Origin: Strigamia acuminata
Taxonomy: Eukaryota; Arthropoda; Chilopoda; Geophilomorpha; Linotaeniidae
Direction of reading: 5' to 3'
DNA length: 60,000 bases
Assembly (NCBI GenBank): GCA_949358305.1
Contig: OX442314.1
Coordinates: 32,733,608-32,793,607 of the forward strand
Shown: in pieces, positions 42,101-56,239 of the stretch
Position numbering within the stretch: position 1 is the stretch's first letter
How the letters are laid out: each line of letters opens with the position of its first letter
Translations under genes and position numbers: made by a program
The notes under the pieces: generated by a model
Told to the model about the DNA's origin: nothing
Databases searched by the model: none
Seen by the model: only the letters and a program-made list of their open reading frames with translations

Positions 42101-45100
42101 ACAGAAAATAGCCCGACTTAATGACCCTTTTTCTCTTTACGCACTTTTTTCGGTCATCAATGTAACTTTCTCGATTTTCTTTTGCGATATTCGCATTTAA
42201 TTAGCATTATTTAAGCGCCACCTGGCGTACTTGAATAAAATCGCATTACAATTTTAATATTTGGTAAGAAGATACCATCTTTAATAAAATATTAGTAAAT
42301 CGACATCTAGGGTTTAGGGTTATACTTCGAGAATACGTTATCGGAATGCTTAATCTACAATATCCCTGGCGGAAAGAATTCGATGCTTTTACTGCCTCAA
42401 AAAATCTGCAGGAAAATTCGCCGTTAGAATTAGACGGAATCAATAAAAGGTTAAATAATAATGAGATTTAATTAAAGTTTTGGGTATTTATACAGAAACT
42501 ACTAAGCTGTTAATGAGCATCTCGGCGTATCAGTTCTAACCGAATTGAAAAAGGGATCAAAATGAGGATTGGTGTGTAATTAATAAGGCTAAACACTGAA
42601 AGAAATAAAGTGTTTATAGAATCTTAAACCTGATATAATATAGCATGAATAAAAAATTTGTTGTTGTTAAATTTGTATTTGTATTCCGTATTTAGCACAC
42701 ATTTTTGCGGTTATAAAACAACCACTTTACAATTAATTTCTCTTGGCCACTGTTAGAACACGAAATACATCTTTAGTAAATACACACTACTATTGCTACA
42801 AATTCCACAGGTTCAGTAAAGACAAACAAACAAGGGAGTGAGCACACATTCCAACAATGGTCTAACTAAACTTGTCACTTACTTAGACAGGTGAGTCCAA
42901 GGTATTTGAAATGTCACAAAACACTCTCGAAGAATTTTGATTTACTGCTGGAAGAGTGTTTCTTCCAAGTGTTTTTTTCCAAAACTTTAAATCAGACCGA
43001 GTTTTATTTTCACTCAAAAACTCTGAACAGGAAATAAAATTTCCTGTGCACCATGCGGGCTGCACCTCCCTTTTTAGCACGTGAGGATACGAGGAAATTC
43101 AAACTCCATCAGCTCACCTCAAGAATAAATTCCTATTCCTACAAGATAAATTTCGGGATCGCCACACATACGTACTGACATATTTTTACATTGCGCAGAT
43201 TGATTCTGAGATTAAAGTGGCCTCGAAGCTTATTAAAAGGCGAAATATAGCAGAAATGAATTCACAACTCAGAATCACGCAGAAATTTGGCATGTAATGT
43301 CTTGCAGTGAAGTCCAACCTCTGCCGGGTCGAGAATTGCACCACAACTGCCCTCTACGACTCCCTCGCAGTCTCTTCGGTCCCATTCCGTGGACTAATCC
43401 ATTTCATGAGCCCATCTAAAACCCTGTTGAAGCATTGGTTGAGGCCATGGGTCAGTGGTCAGTGATGTTGCAGTGATCCATTCTGATCGCATTACAAATT
43501 AAAAATAATTAAAGCAACTACTGAATTTTTAAATTTATTTCAATATTGTCTGCGCTCGGGGAAATTAGTCGGATTGAATTCTGCAGTCGCTGGTTCGTGT
43601 TTTATACTCGTGGAATATTAAAATCACGACTAATTACGTTCCGGTGTATTTTTACGGTATCGGGGGTCGCTCTTGGGATCCTCGACCAAACGAGATACAC
43701 GAACACGTGCATTTGTAACCCGAATCGAATGCAACAGACAACATTTGTATTCCACTCGTCAGATTCTTTTAACAACTCAAGTTCTGCCTACTCGACTCTA
43801 TTCGAAACTTATTCGCCACCGTGGGGCCACAATTTGTAGTACAAGCTGTTGTTTTGTGCACTTTTTCGCACTCTTCTCTTTTTCTTCTCTTTTTCATTTA
43901 AAACGCATACAAAAGGACAGCAAACAGACAGTCCATGGTCCACTTATCTATAGTCATCCGAAATCGTATTTCTAAGTTGTTTTTCTTGTCCTGGTTCGAA
44001 ATTTATTTCAGGGCCGTGATCTATAGTTCGCCTTTTCCGAGAATCAATCGCGGAGTAAACATCATAAAGTTAAGCATTATATAGATTTACGAGCCAAACA
44101 TTAGATTTAATGTAAAATAAAGCGACATATAAATCCAAACGCACTTTAACTCCCCGTGATTCTCCACATCAAGTCGAATTTCAAACATAAAAATATATCA
44201 AGCACCAAGAGCAATTTTCAGTCAATTCCGATATCATCCATTTGCAAACATCCTTTGAAGAAGAAATCAAACATGGCTGCACCGCTTTCTTTCAAAAAAT
44301 CGAAACAACACCCGACTTGGCAATGAAAAGACACAAATTCAACGCAAACGCCCAAACAGACCACACCCTGTCTTCAGAACTGGAGTGTTCCGACTCAATC
44401 TCACCTGTTAATTTGTGACGCGTTACGCGCGTCGCGACCTCTATGTAAAATACGTTCACATAAAACACTCGTGTAAATTTTTCACCTTCCTGACGGCGGC
44501 CATTACTTGACTGAACCATTCAATTCGCGATTCATCACTTCAAACCACTTGGAAGACAGTTTTTGGCAACCAAGGGCAACCTCTACACAAGGTGAAGCCA
44601 AAGGCGCACTTCTTAATCTCCGAGTCACGCACCTCGTAAAAATCCTTTATTTAATTTTTTTTTAGTTAAGAGAAGAAAACAAGTCCTTTCTCTGTGAAAA
44701 CCAATGCTTTACTGACTTAATAATGTACAAAATGCTTACAAAGAAAACTTAGAATATAATTTCGATGTATTTTGAACCACACGGTGAATGCGTGTGTAAC
44801 AGCGAAAAGGAAAAGAAATTAGAGCTGTCACAAATAAACAGGGCGTCAGTACTGAATGACAAGCCAAGAATCCATCGATCGAATTGAATTCATCCGAGCA
44901 CCGTGTTGTTGTTGCCATTCAACATTTGCCCAAAATACTTTACATTTCAATGTTGCCAAATTATCGGGGCACTTCTAGATGGGCGCAGATGGACGCAGCG
45001 CTTCCCTGCAAAGCCAATTACCGCCTCGGTCCTCTGGAGTGGGCGCGCAAGACTCGGGTCTGTCACTTTAATTGCAGATGCTTGCAATTGTATGGACGTG

Positions 45101-47440
45101 CGCACCGGAGTCTAATTAGGGCCAAGAAAGTAAAACAAAAGCACACACACACCTCCGAACAAATAAACAAACCTTAGTTCGTTTGATATCGTGTGTTTAC
45201 ACAGCTCTAGAAATCGCATTAGTAATTGAATATGAGCGCGATACTGCGTGTTTGCGCCGGCGCTAATATGCGCCGATATTTAAATCGAATTCAAACGGCC
45301 AACAGCAGGAGGGAATGTGCAATTTACGCCGTTTCCTTCTTTTTTACGGTGCAGCCAATCGATGAGTCCATCACGTCTGTCTCAATATGACTGACCCGTC
45401 AGCCCAATATGACTTGTGCCGTTTGAATTGACTATTTCTGCCTCTATTTTATTCCCGAAAAAAATTTTTTGCCTCGCAATTTTGGCAGTTCATGAGAAAT
45501 TTAATTATAAGCCTTTTTTTCTTTATTTATTTAAAGTGTTGGTGCTTAAACTCGACTGGGGGTAGCCTAAACTCATAAATCTTGATTAGGTCGTGCATTT
45601 AGGAGCCCAGAATGATCATTACCTTGGTAGATTTAATTCCCTCATTGTTGTTTTCACTGAAACTACGGTTTTAATTAATAATTCGAAGTTGTGTATCGAT
45701 GAAAATTAAAACTTATCGAGTCCCTACGCAAGATAAAAATATGTAGAAGCGGTCTTCAATGACCATTTATTTTGTATACTCATTTCAAATGAGAGCATCG
45801 ACTTGCGGATACGTCAGTTTGTCAGTTTATTGTGCGGGGAATACGGCTAAGTGTGTTTAAAATTGGGTGTAGCTTTCAATCTAACTCAGTGCCCTTTCCC
45901 ATAACCGAAAATGGCCAAGTTTATGGGTTCTTTTTGCCAAAAAAAAGGTTTCTTTTACCACAGTTACGCCACATTTCACTGCAGATCGTTGGGCAATGAT
46001 GAAAAGAGCAGTTTAAAAATGAATAACAAAAGGTAAGAGATTGGCCGTAAGTGGTTGGTTTTGAGTTAAGCAAACCCACAAGCCATTATACCACACACAT
46101 CACGACCCAACTTCTTGAAGAAAATAAATTCTGTTTTTTATAAATTATGAATTTTTTTTTTTTTTTTTTTTTTTGAAAATCATAAATTAATTATATAAGC
46201 TAATTAAGAACGTGACGTTTTTATTGACGAAATAAAACGGATGAGAAATGGGCCGGGAAACTGGGTGAATTCCCGAGAAATAATAATAAATTGCTATTTT
46301 ATAATCTCACATTTATCTCCTACTTACTGCGGCTTCATTTATCTCAGATTCTTACGCAGACAACCTGTTGGAGATGACTATTAAAGCATTTCACTTCACA
46401 TAGAGAAAAAGATCAAGTGCATGACAAATTCCACTACGCTCAACTTGAGAATCACGTTAAGTGGGGTGGAACCGTGGAACGAGAGATTACGGTCGATGCG
46501 TAATCTCAACTAATGGATTTCTGTGAAGTGAATTCAAAATTTCGAGAAAAACAAAAAAAAAATTTTTTTTTTTAAAAAGATAAAAAAGATGCCGTTGAGA
46601 TGTCGGATGTCTGTCCAATTATTCCCTTTGTTCCCCCAAAGTGAGGAAGTCAAAGAAAAACATTAAAACAAACAAAACAATTCAATTTATCTGAATTTTC
46701 CCTGAACAAAAAGAAACAAAAATACAGATTACACTTTTAAAGCGATTACAAACGTCCAAATTGCAAATGGAAGCACAAAACTCAGAAACACATAACGATA
46801 TCGCGAGTAAACAAAACAAACACATAAAATGACATTAATTTCCACAATGAGCACAAGCTGTGCCACTCATCTATTTATTTTCGTCTCTTTAAACGCGCTG
46901 GTTCTGCATCGCCGAGACTGCAGCCAGGACCACTTCTGCTAATAAAGCAAACTTACGCAAAATGATCCAAACACAGAATCTGGCATCACAAGACGCGTAT
47001 ACGTATTTATCAGACTTTCAAAGGTACAGAACGTTGCGTATTTAAGTGATATCAAATAAATTAATTTGAATGTCCATATTTTACTTGGAATTTGGTTCCA
47101 ACACCTGGTAGCTTTGAGTTTACAGCCGACATTGCTTGGAGAGTAATGCGTTCGCCACACAGCGATAAAAAAGCCATGAAACGAAGAGAACGGTACACTA
47201 AACTTAAGAAATTTGGATAATAAAAAAAATGATTTAAATAAATGATTTTCACCCAAAGATTGTGCAAGAGTGAAGTGAAAAATCAATACATATTACTAAC
47301 ATAATTCAGATTACCAAACTAAGGCACTTTCTTTTCAAGTGAGAAGCTGTAATATAAATTTCTGCATCTGAATCATCTGAATCTTGGTTTAAAATTAATT
47401 GATCGCTAAAAAAATATGTCATCACCATCATCCACTTGGT
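39187..47440. other. Long non-coding stretch, no gene recognised
   Basis: Only short, uncorrelated ORFs are seen. There are CpG-containing moderately GC-rich islands at about 39560-39960, 40330-40560 and 45180-45310 (GCGCCGGCGCTAATATGCGC), which could be enhancers. Simple tracts are (CT)n near 41850 and poly-T at about 46149-46174. It may be intergenic, or intron between a non-coding 5' exon and the coding exon of the kekkon-like gene. Confidence 0.45.
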
Positions 47441-47450
47441 TGGACAGCAT

Positions 47451-48240
47451 CACAAGGGGCCTAGACAAATTTTATTTGGACCCCTTGTGGCAAAAATTGA
47501 GGCTTAGAATTATTTTTTAGTTCGAAATTGGACTTTTTAGCTGTAAAAAATAAAAATCTCATTTTCGGCTCAAAAAACTGAAATTTTTTGCCCTAAAATG
47601 AAATTTTTTGCCTAAAATGAAATTTTTTGCCTTAAAATGAAATTTTTTGCTTTAAAATAAAAATTTTTGCCTTAAAATGAAATTTTTTGCCTTAAAATAA
47701 AATTTTTTGCCTTAAAATAAAATTTTTTGCCTTAAAATAAAATTTTTTGCCCTGAAATGGAATTTTTTGCTCTAAAATAAAATTTTTTGCCCTGAAATGA
47801 AATTTTTTGCCCTAAAATAAAATTTTTTGTCATAAAATAAAATTTTTGCCCTAAAGTAAAATTTTTTTTCCTAAAATAAATTTTTTCGCCTAAAATGAAA
47901 TTTTTTGCCTAAAATGAAATTTTTTGCCTAAAATGAAATTTTTTGCCTAAAATAAAATTTTTTGCCTTAAAATGAATTTTTTGCCCTAAAATGAAATTTT
48001 TTGCCTTAAAATAAAATTTTTTGCCTTAAAATGAAATTTTTTGCCTTAAAATGAAATTTTTTGTCTTAAAATGAAATTTTTTGCCCTGAAATGGAATTTT
48101 TTGCCTTGAAATGGAATTTTTTGCCTTGAAATGGAATTTTTTTTAGCTTAAAATCGAATTTTCTAAGCTTAAACTAAAATTTTTTTTCCAAAAATTGTAT
48201 ATTGTTTTAGGGGCCCGCTGCGAGCCCTTCCAAAAACCAG
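47451..48240. repeat. 21-bp minisatellite within a short-inverted-repeat element
   Basis: About 28 units of AAAATGAAATTTTTTGCCTT (20-21 bp, drifting) fill 47575-48160. The left flank has a perfect inverted repeat CACAAGGGG (47451-47459)/CCCCTTGTG (47481-47489). The right flank has TAGGGGCCCGCTGCGAGCCC. It looks like a non-autonomous element with an expanded core. Confidence 0.75.
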
Positions 48241-51200
48241 TCCCAAGACATTTCCATTTTTTGTCTCTGCCACAATCCATCCCCTGCAGCATCATGAACA
48301 CACAGGAACCACCACCTTTATCCCAATTTCTACGTTAATTCTATTGTATTGTATTATTCCAACACAATGTTTTGCCGAATTGCTTTTAAATAAAACTTGA
48401 ATGGTCATAAAATTAGACGCTATCTTTTGTTTCCCTCTTTTGTCGGCGAGACCCGTATTACATGACGAATGAGGGGAAGCAAAGCATCAAGCTGCGAATT
48501 AGCTCTCGCTCGAATAAAACGGGAAGCTTCCGGATTTTTGCCATTCACAACGAGCCAGGCGCTGGAAGCTCGCGCTCGCACCGCTCCGTGCAGGTGTGGT
48601 GCACCTCGTTAGCATAATACAAGCGTCAAATTATCGCTCACGCATAAACCCCTTGTGTACAGACGCTGATAAACGCTGTTCTCTCCTTGCCCCACGCTTT
48701 TCCAACCTGGCGCCACCCGGCTACATAAAAAGATGATTTATTCTCCCAAGAAAAACCTCAAGTTCACAGAAAAGAATAAATTTCAATCTCCGGCTTCATT
48801 CTTCCACAGTTAAACGTCGCGGATCTGATTCATATCGATTCGGCGACAAAAAATATCCACGCAAAAAAAATCACGCGACCAATTATCATGAAAAGTAGTC
48901 GCGTATTGAAATATTTGAAGTCTCGATCAAAACTACTTTCAGTATAAAATTGTAAAAGCTGATTAAATTTCTACTAAACTGTGATTTCTGTCTAAAATGT
49001 CTCTGGAGCTGATAAAAACGTGGCTACAAGGGTAACACAAGAGTTTATTCTGGTCAAAAAAGGGGTTTACAAAGTTAAAAACAGGTCAAAATAGGTCAAA
49101 AGCACATCTGGACGCAACTCATAAAATCTCCTCTAAAAAGCGTCTCTTCGATGTTGGCTTCACTGTTCGTCTTAACTTTCCAACTTCACTTAAAACGCCC
49201 CAGTTTTCACAAATTATATCGCAATGGATTTGGTGAGAATGCATTTTATAACGTATTTTGCCAAATGTGACAAAGTTCTCAAGTTGTAAATGATGAGATG
49301 TCTAAAGTCCTAGTAACAAGTTGAAATCCTAATTGAAAAGTTGTAAATTTGAAGAAATTGCAAATGGCACTTGATGGTGAAGAAGAACACGCACACAAAA
49401 TGCATATTTAAAATGCTTAAGAAACGCAATACAATGAAATAAAAATATAATAAGTAAAAATCATTTCAAAAACAAAATGCAATATTTTAAACACATGAAA
49501 TAAATGAAACACATTAAATAGATAAACCAAAATAAAAACTTGTAAAACCACACAATTTTCACACATTTTTGCTCGCTATTGGTTTGCAAATGATCATACA
49601 TTTTGTAAAATATATTTTTGAACCACATGGGTGCAGATATTTGAATAAACCTAGGACTCTAGTTGCTTTTGGACACAAGCCAACCTACACATCATCCTCA
49701 TTACACGCGGTTCATAAACAACAAAAGCTGCGGGAGTTTGTCAGTTGGCTACCCTGCGCTGCACATTTTCATTATCTTCTCCCAGCGTCGTCGTCGACCA
49801 CTTCCCAACAATTTTCATGTCGTCCGTGCAGGTATTAAAGAGTTTATTTTCTCCTTTTTTGTCTTTTCACTAATTAATACTTTATTAGGAATATTTTTTT
49901 TCATCTTCTTTTGTTATCCAAGAAATTGAGTGATCAGATAAATTGGCCTCGCAAGACTCTTGGAGAGCGGTTTGCGAAAATCCCTACAGTTATCTCCTTG
50001 TGGACAAGTGGGATTCAAGCTGTCGTCTTAAGGAAAATTTCACCTCCTTCCTTCTTCTTATCTCCTGTTTAAATCCCAGACATCAACTGGAGCTGAGCTT
50101 CGACCTTTGTGGAACTCCTTTGGCGAGTTGATCATGGTACCCCACAGAGTGAAAAAGCGACCAAAGTCTTGCAATACTCGAGGATAGCAAAAAAAAAGAA
50201 AATTGAAGTGTTTCTTATTTGGATTTGCGCGGATGCAGTTGGAAGTAACCGGATATTCTTGGATGGAGTCAGGAAAGTGACCAGTCGAATGTACCGAATT
50301 TACATACGTGTTTGTTTGTTTGTTTGTTTTATTTAAAGCACTCCCATGGAGTAAATTACAAGGTAAAAACGAATTAAATGAATAAAAAGTAATTAAACAT
50401 TAATTTGAGTTGATGAAAGAAGTGGGGGGTTCCTACCACGAAAGGGGCGGACACCGATGCCACGAGGCCAGAGGGCAGGGGAGAGAAGTGAGGTGATGTC
50501 GTCTGTGGCGATGCGCAAGAAAAAGGACTTGCTAATAGTTTTATCTTCCTTCGTCCATCTGGCGCACTGGAGGACGGTCAGACCTTTGGACTCGGCATAT
50601 GAGCGGAATTCTTCATTCGTGTTGTTTATTCATGGAACAACGTAGGTAGCGCTGCGCAGGGGCAGCATCACAAATTATCAATCAAAGAAAATGGAGTGCC
50701 AAACACTAAGAAAACCAGTCTTGTTGCACGAAAAACAAGACTGGCGACTTGAAATTAATGCAGTTATTGGCACGTTTCTATGAGCACACTTAACTCAATA
50801 AACATGCGATGCAACAGCTTTTGCTAACTCTTCATAAGCAGCATCAGGTCAACAGCTGGACGGCTGCAAAAATCCAATTTATCCTTTGAGCTAATCGCGG
50901 TACACTCCAACTCACTTGACACGTTAACAACATCTGCGCGAATCCATTTATCAAACATCTTAACATTAATCAGACCGAGTCCCGAGCACGAATGAATGTT
51001 CTTAAACAAATGTCAATACCAATTAACTTTAATGTACTTAATAAATAAAAAAATAATGAATAATAAAAAAATTCTTTCAGATTTTCCTCAGAAAGCACGC
51101 TAAAGATTAATGTTGCAAATATTAGCAGAGGAAGCGATTTTTCATCTCACCGGTATAGCCAGCGACTGCGAAAAAGGAAAAAAAAACACACTCAAGTCAT

Positions 51201-51340
51201 GCGGGTCAGTATCGATTGAAAAACAATTAACGTTTTGTCAATATGGTTTGACGAGGATAAAATGCTGTATTAACTTTTATTGAATTTTTTTTTTCCACAG
51301 AAGAAATGAATTTTTTTTTCATTTTTCTGATAAAAACAAT
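48241..51340. other. Non-coding DNA with one CpG-containing block
   Basis: No gene supported. 48460-48730 is clearly less AT-rich (GAAGCTTCCGG, GCTCGCGCTCGCACCGCTCC, GTGCACCTCGTTAGC) and could be a cis-regulatory block. A (TGTT)n tract lies at about 50310-50330. Confidence 0.45.
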
Positions 51341-51344
51341 GCGT

Positions 51345-52030
51345 TTTCGAATCTGAATTTGGCATTTTTGGATCTAAAATTGCATTTTCGAATCTGAATT
51401 TGGCATTTTTGGACCTAAAATTGACATTTTTGGACCTAAAATTGACATTTTTGGACCTAAAATTGACATTTTTGGACCTAAAATTGACATCTTTGGACCT
51501 AAAATTGACATTTTTGGACCTAAAATTGACATTTTTGGACCTAAAATTGACATTTTTGGACCTAAAATTGACATTTTTGGACCTAAAATTGACATTTTTG
51601 GACCTAAAATTGACATTTTTGGACCTAAAATTGACATTTTTGGACCTAAAATTGACATTTTTGGACCTAAAATTGACATTTTTGGACCTAAAATTGACAT
51701 TTTTGGACCTAAAATTGACATTTTTGGACCTAAAATTGCATTTTCGGACCTAAAATTGCATTTTTAAACCTAAAATTTCATTTTTGGACCTAAATTTGGC
51801 ATTTTCGGACCTAAAATTGACATTTTCGGACCTAACATTGCATTTTTGGATCTGAAATTGCATTTTTAAACCTAAAATTGCAATTTCGGACCTAAAATTA
51901 GCATTTTCGAACATAAAATTGGCATTTTCGAACATAAAATTGTCATTTTCGGACTTAAAATTGTCATTTTCGGACCTAAAATTGGCATTTTCGGACCTAA
52001 AATTAGTATTTTCGGACCAAAAAATGTGTT
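51345..52030. repeat. 21-bp minisatellite, highly homogeneous core
   Basis: About 15 almost identical units of TTTTGGACCTAAAATTGACAT (51411-51730), flanked by diverged units to 52030. As the unit is seven codons without stops on either strand, both strands show long repetitive frames; these are not genes. Confidence 0.9.
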
Positions 52031-54829
52031 TTTGTTTAATTCGCATTTATCTGCTAAAAATTGCAAAGTTTTTCTGGAACCAGATCCAATTGCAAGTACA
52101 GAGTTTCTATTTTCTTCTTCAAATTATGAATTATAACTAATTCCCAAGTTTTATGGCTGTCCGATCTTGGATTATTCTATCTCGTTAACCCAGCCTGCAT
52201 AATTAATTTCAACATAAATTATAACTCCACTTTCCACTCACTCCAAGCTCCAAAGTTTAAAAAAAAAACAAGATCGAATCGACTCAGACGAGTAAAAGCA
52301 AAACGAGTAAAAGGACGAGACGTATTCACTGTCCCCTCGAGTTCTATTGATTAGGTGAACGTTGCCGCTCTTCCATGTCCCAACGTGCATCCATCCATCC
52401 ATTAAAAAATCCCCTCTGCTTGACGGCTTGGCATGGGAATTGCTACAATACCCAGAGGAGTCACTACCGATAGGTAAATTATTTGATCTTTCTCCTTATT
52501 AACTGCAACAGAAATTGATTCGAGCGTGCAAAAACATGCAGTTCTGCTGCTCCGAGAAACGGAAGCAGCTGGACCTGGCAGGCGGCTGAAAAACGTTCTC
52601 CCGCTTTTCCGTACAGCAAGTGGTGCGACAGACAAGAAAAGAAAAATATATTTTTTTTTTTTTATATTTTTTCCGAGTGTGGTTTAAGCACACACGAAAG
52701 CTCTATTGATATTTGTTGGATAAATGTCGTATTTATTGCTCCGTGTCGCTATAAAAAGATTTTAATATTCGTCTAATAATAATTGCATTGTGTTTAGGTC
52801 TATTTATAAGAATGAGACCTTTTAGCCTGATTCGTGATCATTTTTCCACTTGTCTTCATATTTTTTTTTTCTAAAGGGAAAAAATACATTAAAAAAAATG
52901 ATTGCACGTCAATCTTGTTTGCACTCGCGATTCTCATAACAGGTTTTTCTTCTCCACTTTTCTGATAATTGATCGTTTTTCGACTCGTCTCAATTTCCTT
53001 TTGCCCTGTTTTCCTATTTGTGAGGTTTGTGACGATCCATCAATTCATGCGTGACGTCAATACGCGAGTATTATAAAGCGAACTGCAACTTCAATAGCAA
53101 AGCTCCGCCTGAAGGACTACTCGGCTTCACTGCAACATCGTGTGCGCGAGACACAGATGCTCCATCCACGTCGTCAATAGCTGACGGATGCAGGAAAGTG
53201 GAAAAGCGAAGAGAAGAGAGGTGAATCGTACGACTGACAACTCTCCTTGTATTGCGTTTCTTTTCCTTTTATTTAAAAAAAAAATAGTTTGAACAAAAAA
53301 TTTGGAAAATAAGTTACCGGAGTGAAAAGTTTTATTCCTTTTTTCATATTATTATTATAATAATTTTTTTTTCAAGTGACAACCATGACAAACGACTCGA
53401 TCCCAACCCACATAACCAAGAAATGATCAATAAGAATAAAAAAAATAAACGAACCAAAAAAAAAAAATTGCACCGAAAACCTGCGATGGGAAAAGTAAGC
53501 AAACACGAATGAATCGAGCACAACAAATTCAAACAAACACCAAACCAGTGGATAAAGAAATAAAAATCTGTTTTTGGAAAGAAAACAGCCGTCGAGACGT
53601 TATTCCAACCCTCGCAAACCTACAAATCTCGAGATATACGTGTTGCAAACTGCTGAGTTCGGCTTGTCCGCCTTGCTCCCAAAGCTGCACAAACGCACAC
53701 AGCAGATGTACAGTCGCCACTTGAGGATTATTGCAGTAATTACTCGTGAGATAAAGACGACATTAACATCTTTCCATCAGCTTTTCCACTAGTTTAATCT
53801 TGCAATTATTTTTTGACGTGGAACTACGGCCTAAGAAGACAGTCCCCCACTTTGTATCTTTGCTTCTAAATACAAAATCACAAGGCCAAGATCTATGCCT
53901 AAAACCTCATTCTTCTTTCACTTCACTAATAGAATGAAAATCCTTTATTATCCATTACCTGGCCAACTGTTGTTCATTAGAAAAAGTTTAGTGGTCATGT
54001 AAACTTTCGATAAAAAATATTAGTATCTAAAAAAAAAAAAAATTATTTTTATTTTTTATTTTCAACTATTTTTCTCTGAAAATAAAATGAAAGAAAGATG
54101 AACAGCGTCTGTTACTGCCTTCTTGCCGCAAGTGCTAGAATGATCAGTCGAGCAGATCGATATAAAGAACCGGTGCAGATATTTCTTACCGTGTTCTCGT
54201 TTGTCACTGTATCATCCAAACTCTCGCCTCGGGTTTTAAATGGCAACCAAGCGCAATGACAAGTGTTGCAACTTCTGCACACCGCTCGCCTTGCCTTCAA
54301 TTGTCACATGTGAAATATTCGGCATTCGTCAGTAGGCAGAAAAGCAAATTAATTCGTCATGCAAGAACAATTTGGACGTCGTGTAAATGCGGAACCAAAC
54401 CACTGACAGCCATTATTTCCATTTGACTCCCACACGGGCGGGCGAATCGACTTCTGTTCGCGGTCCCGAGTAACTCAGATTTATGCCAAGACAAAACAAG
54501 GGGTCTCGTGTGACTGGACGATAAATGGGTGTGTTGCATGCCACCAAGATGCCACCCAATTTCTCATGAAACCTTAAAACTAATCTCAGTTAACTCCCCT
54601 GCTTTCGCACGGCGAAACATGACAGCATTTTTATTGTATTTTATTTTTCTTTTTTTCTTGTGGAATTTTAAAATGAAATTTCACGGTAAACAAAAAAATA
54701 AATTTTTTTGTCTTATTTTTTATTTATTAAAAAAAAAAAAGATAGATAAAAAAAAGAAGTAGGTCAATGGAATATGGAAGTTATGAAGTGAATGTGTGTT
54801 TTCGATTTGTCGTGCCAATACGTGCTGTA
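52031..54829. other. Non-coding DNA, with a promoter-like site near 53.05 kb
   Basis: No gene supported. Apart from the candidate promoter at 53052-53077, I see only AT-rich filler and short A/T tracts. Confidence 0.45.
53052..53077 (+). promoter_or_regulatory. Candidate promoter: CRE plus TATA box
   Basis: A full palindromic CRE, TGACGTCA (53052-53059), lies 12 bp before TATAAA (53072-53077) on the plus strand. The following 150 bp is less AT-rich (CTCCGCCTGAAGGACTACTC…). The combination is promoter-like, but I see no downstream coding exon. Confidence 0.3.
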
Positions 54830-54830
54830 T

Positions 54831-55130
54831 ACAGGGTGTTTCGTTTAAGATGTTACAGTCAATTTCCAGAATAAGTATATGCTTTTTCAAAAAACCAAGC
54901 AGACTAGCCTACAGCAAAGTAGGGATGACGAATCCAATAGTGTAATCAAATTTTATGCCAGACATGAAACAATGCACTTTTCATTTGCTAACCCGTTAGC
55001 TGGTCGAGATAGAGCAAACTTTCCAATTACAAAGTTGTAGAGCACCATCAAATTAGTACTATCCAACTTATCTTAAGTCACCTTAAGTTAACTGTTTTTT
55101 TTTTTTTTAAAAATTGTCTTGATAATTTTC
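54831..55130. mobile_element. Probable DNA-transposon end fragment
   Basis: TATACAGGGTGTTTCGTTTAA at 54829 is a style of terminus common at ends of insect mobile elements. About 300 bp of non-coding sequence follow. No second end was found. Confidence 0.35.
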
Positions 55131-55356
55131 CAAAAATAAACTTTTAAATTAATTCCTTTTAAATTGGAATAATACTGAATTTACCAAAAGAACTGAAAAA
55201 TAATTTAAAATCGATTTTATACGCTCAAATCGGATGAAAGTTTTTATTTTATTTTATTCTTGTCCTTTGTTGATAAAATGTTAAATAAATTATAAACAAA
55301 AAATTTGTTGTCGCTAAATTTAAATAATCTGTATTTAGCATCAACTTTTGCGATTA

Positions 55357-55532
55357 CAGTCGAGCCTCGTTATAACCAATCGCAATGGACCCGATAAATT
55401 GGTACGTTATAACGAAAGTTCGTTATATCAACCTTTTAAAAACAAGGGTGTTCTTTAACCAACTAACCAACCAAGCCATTTTTGTAGCAAAAAGTTCGTT
55501 ATATCGCGGCTCGTTATAACGAGGTTCGACTG
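55357..55532. mobile_element. 176-bp pogo/Tigger-like MITE with TA target duplication
   Basis: Terminal inverted repeats CAGTCGAGCCTCGTTATAAC and (inverse) CAGTCGAACCTCGTTATAAC are flanked by TA (55355-55356 and 55533-55534). The interior consists of further TCGTTATA-type repeats. It has no coding capacity. The termini and TA duplication are typical of pogo/Tigger members of the Tc1/mariner superfamily. Confidence 0.85.
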
Positions 55533-56239
55533 TATACAAAATACAAAATACAAAATACAAAAAAGAAAAAACGACCTAATTGATTTCTGTTTGCTTTCTC
55601 GCCAATCGCTATGCTCCAAAGATGCAGCTTAAACGGTCACGGAGCGTGATATATCAGGTGCAACTCAGCGATCGGTATCGACCTCCTTCAGTGACGATGG
55701 TCACGCGAGCACAACAGACCGCTTTATTGCTCGAACCGACTGCACCTTCCACTCGTTTTGTACACAGATAAGAGGAAAGATGCTACTTCGAGTGCTCCAT
55801 CCACACAACAAGTCTCGTCAAATGATACAAGTGAGGCGTGAAGCTTCTTATCAAGCACTTTCTTCAACCTCGTTTGATTTTTCTTGCTACCAATTCGCGA
55901 AGCAATTCACGCCGGACGAGTGTTATAGGGCCTTACACACACATTGACCCCTCGACCAAATCACGTTTCGCCTTCCCAACTGACAAAAACACCCCGAGTG
56001 ATGGACTGCAGAGCCAAGTATGATTAAAAGTGGCTGTTTGTCTTTCTGCACAGCGGTGATTACGGATCACCCTGCGCAAACATGTTATACTATGATAATT
56101 CTCGCCTTACCGGACGTATTGATCAATTTAGATAAAATATTCGAATTTTTTCTAACTCATCAAAAAACTGGTTTTACACTTTCGTAGCAAGGAACAGAAC
56201 ATTTAACGCAGGTTAAAGTCACACAACTAACATTTATTT

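Noticed and set aside
51374-51753. Long repetitive frames on both strands
   Set aside because: They arise from a stop-free 21-bp minisatellite (seven codons), so neither strand is evidence of a gene.
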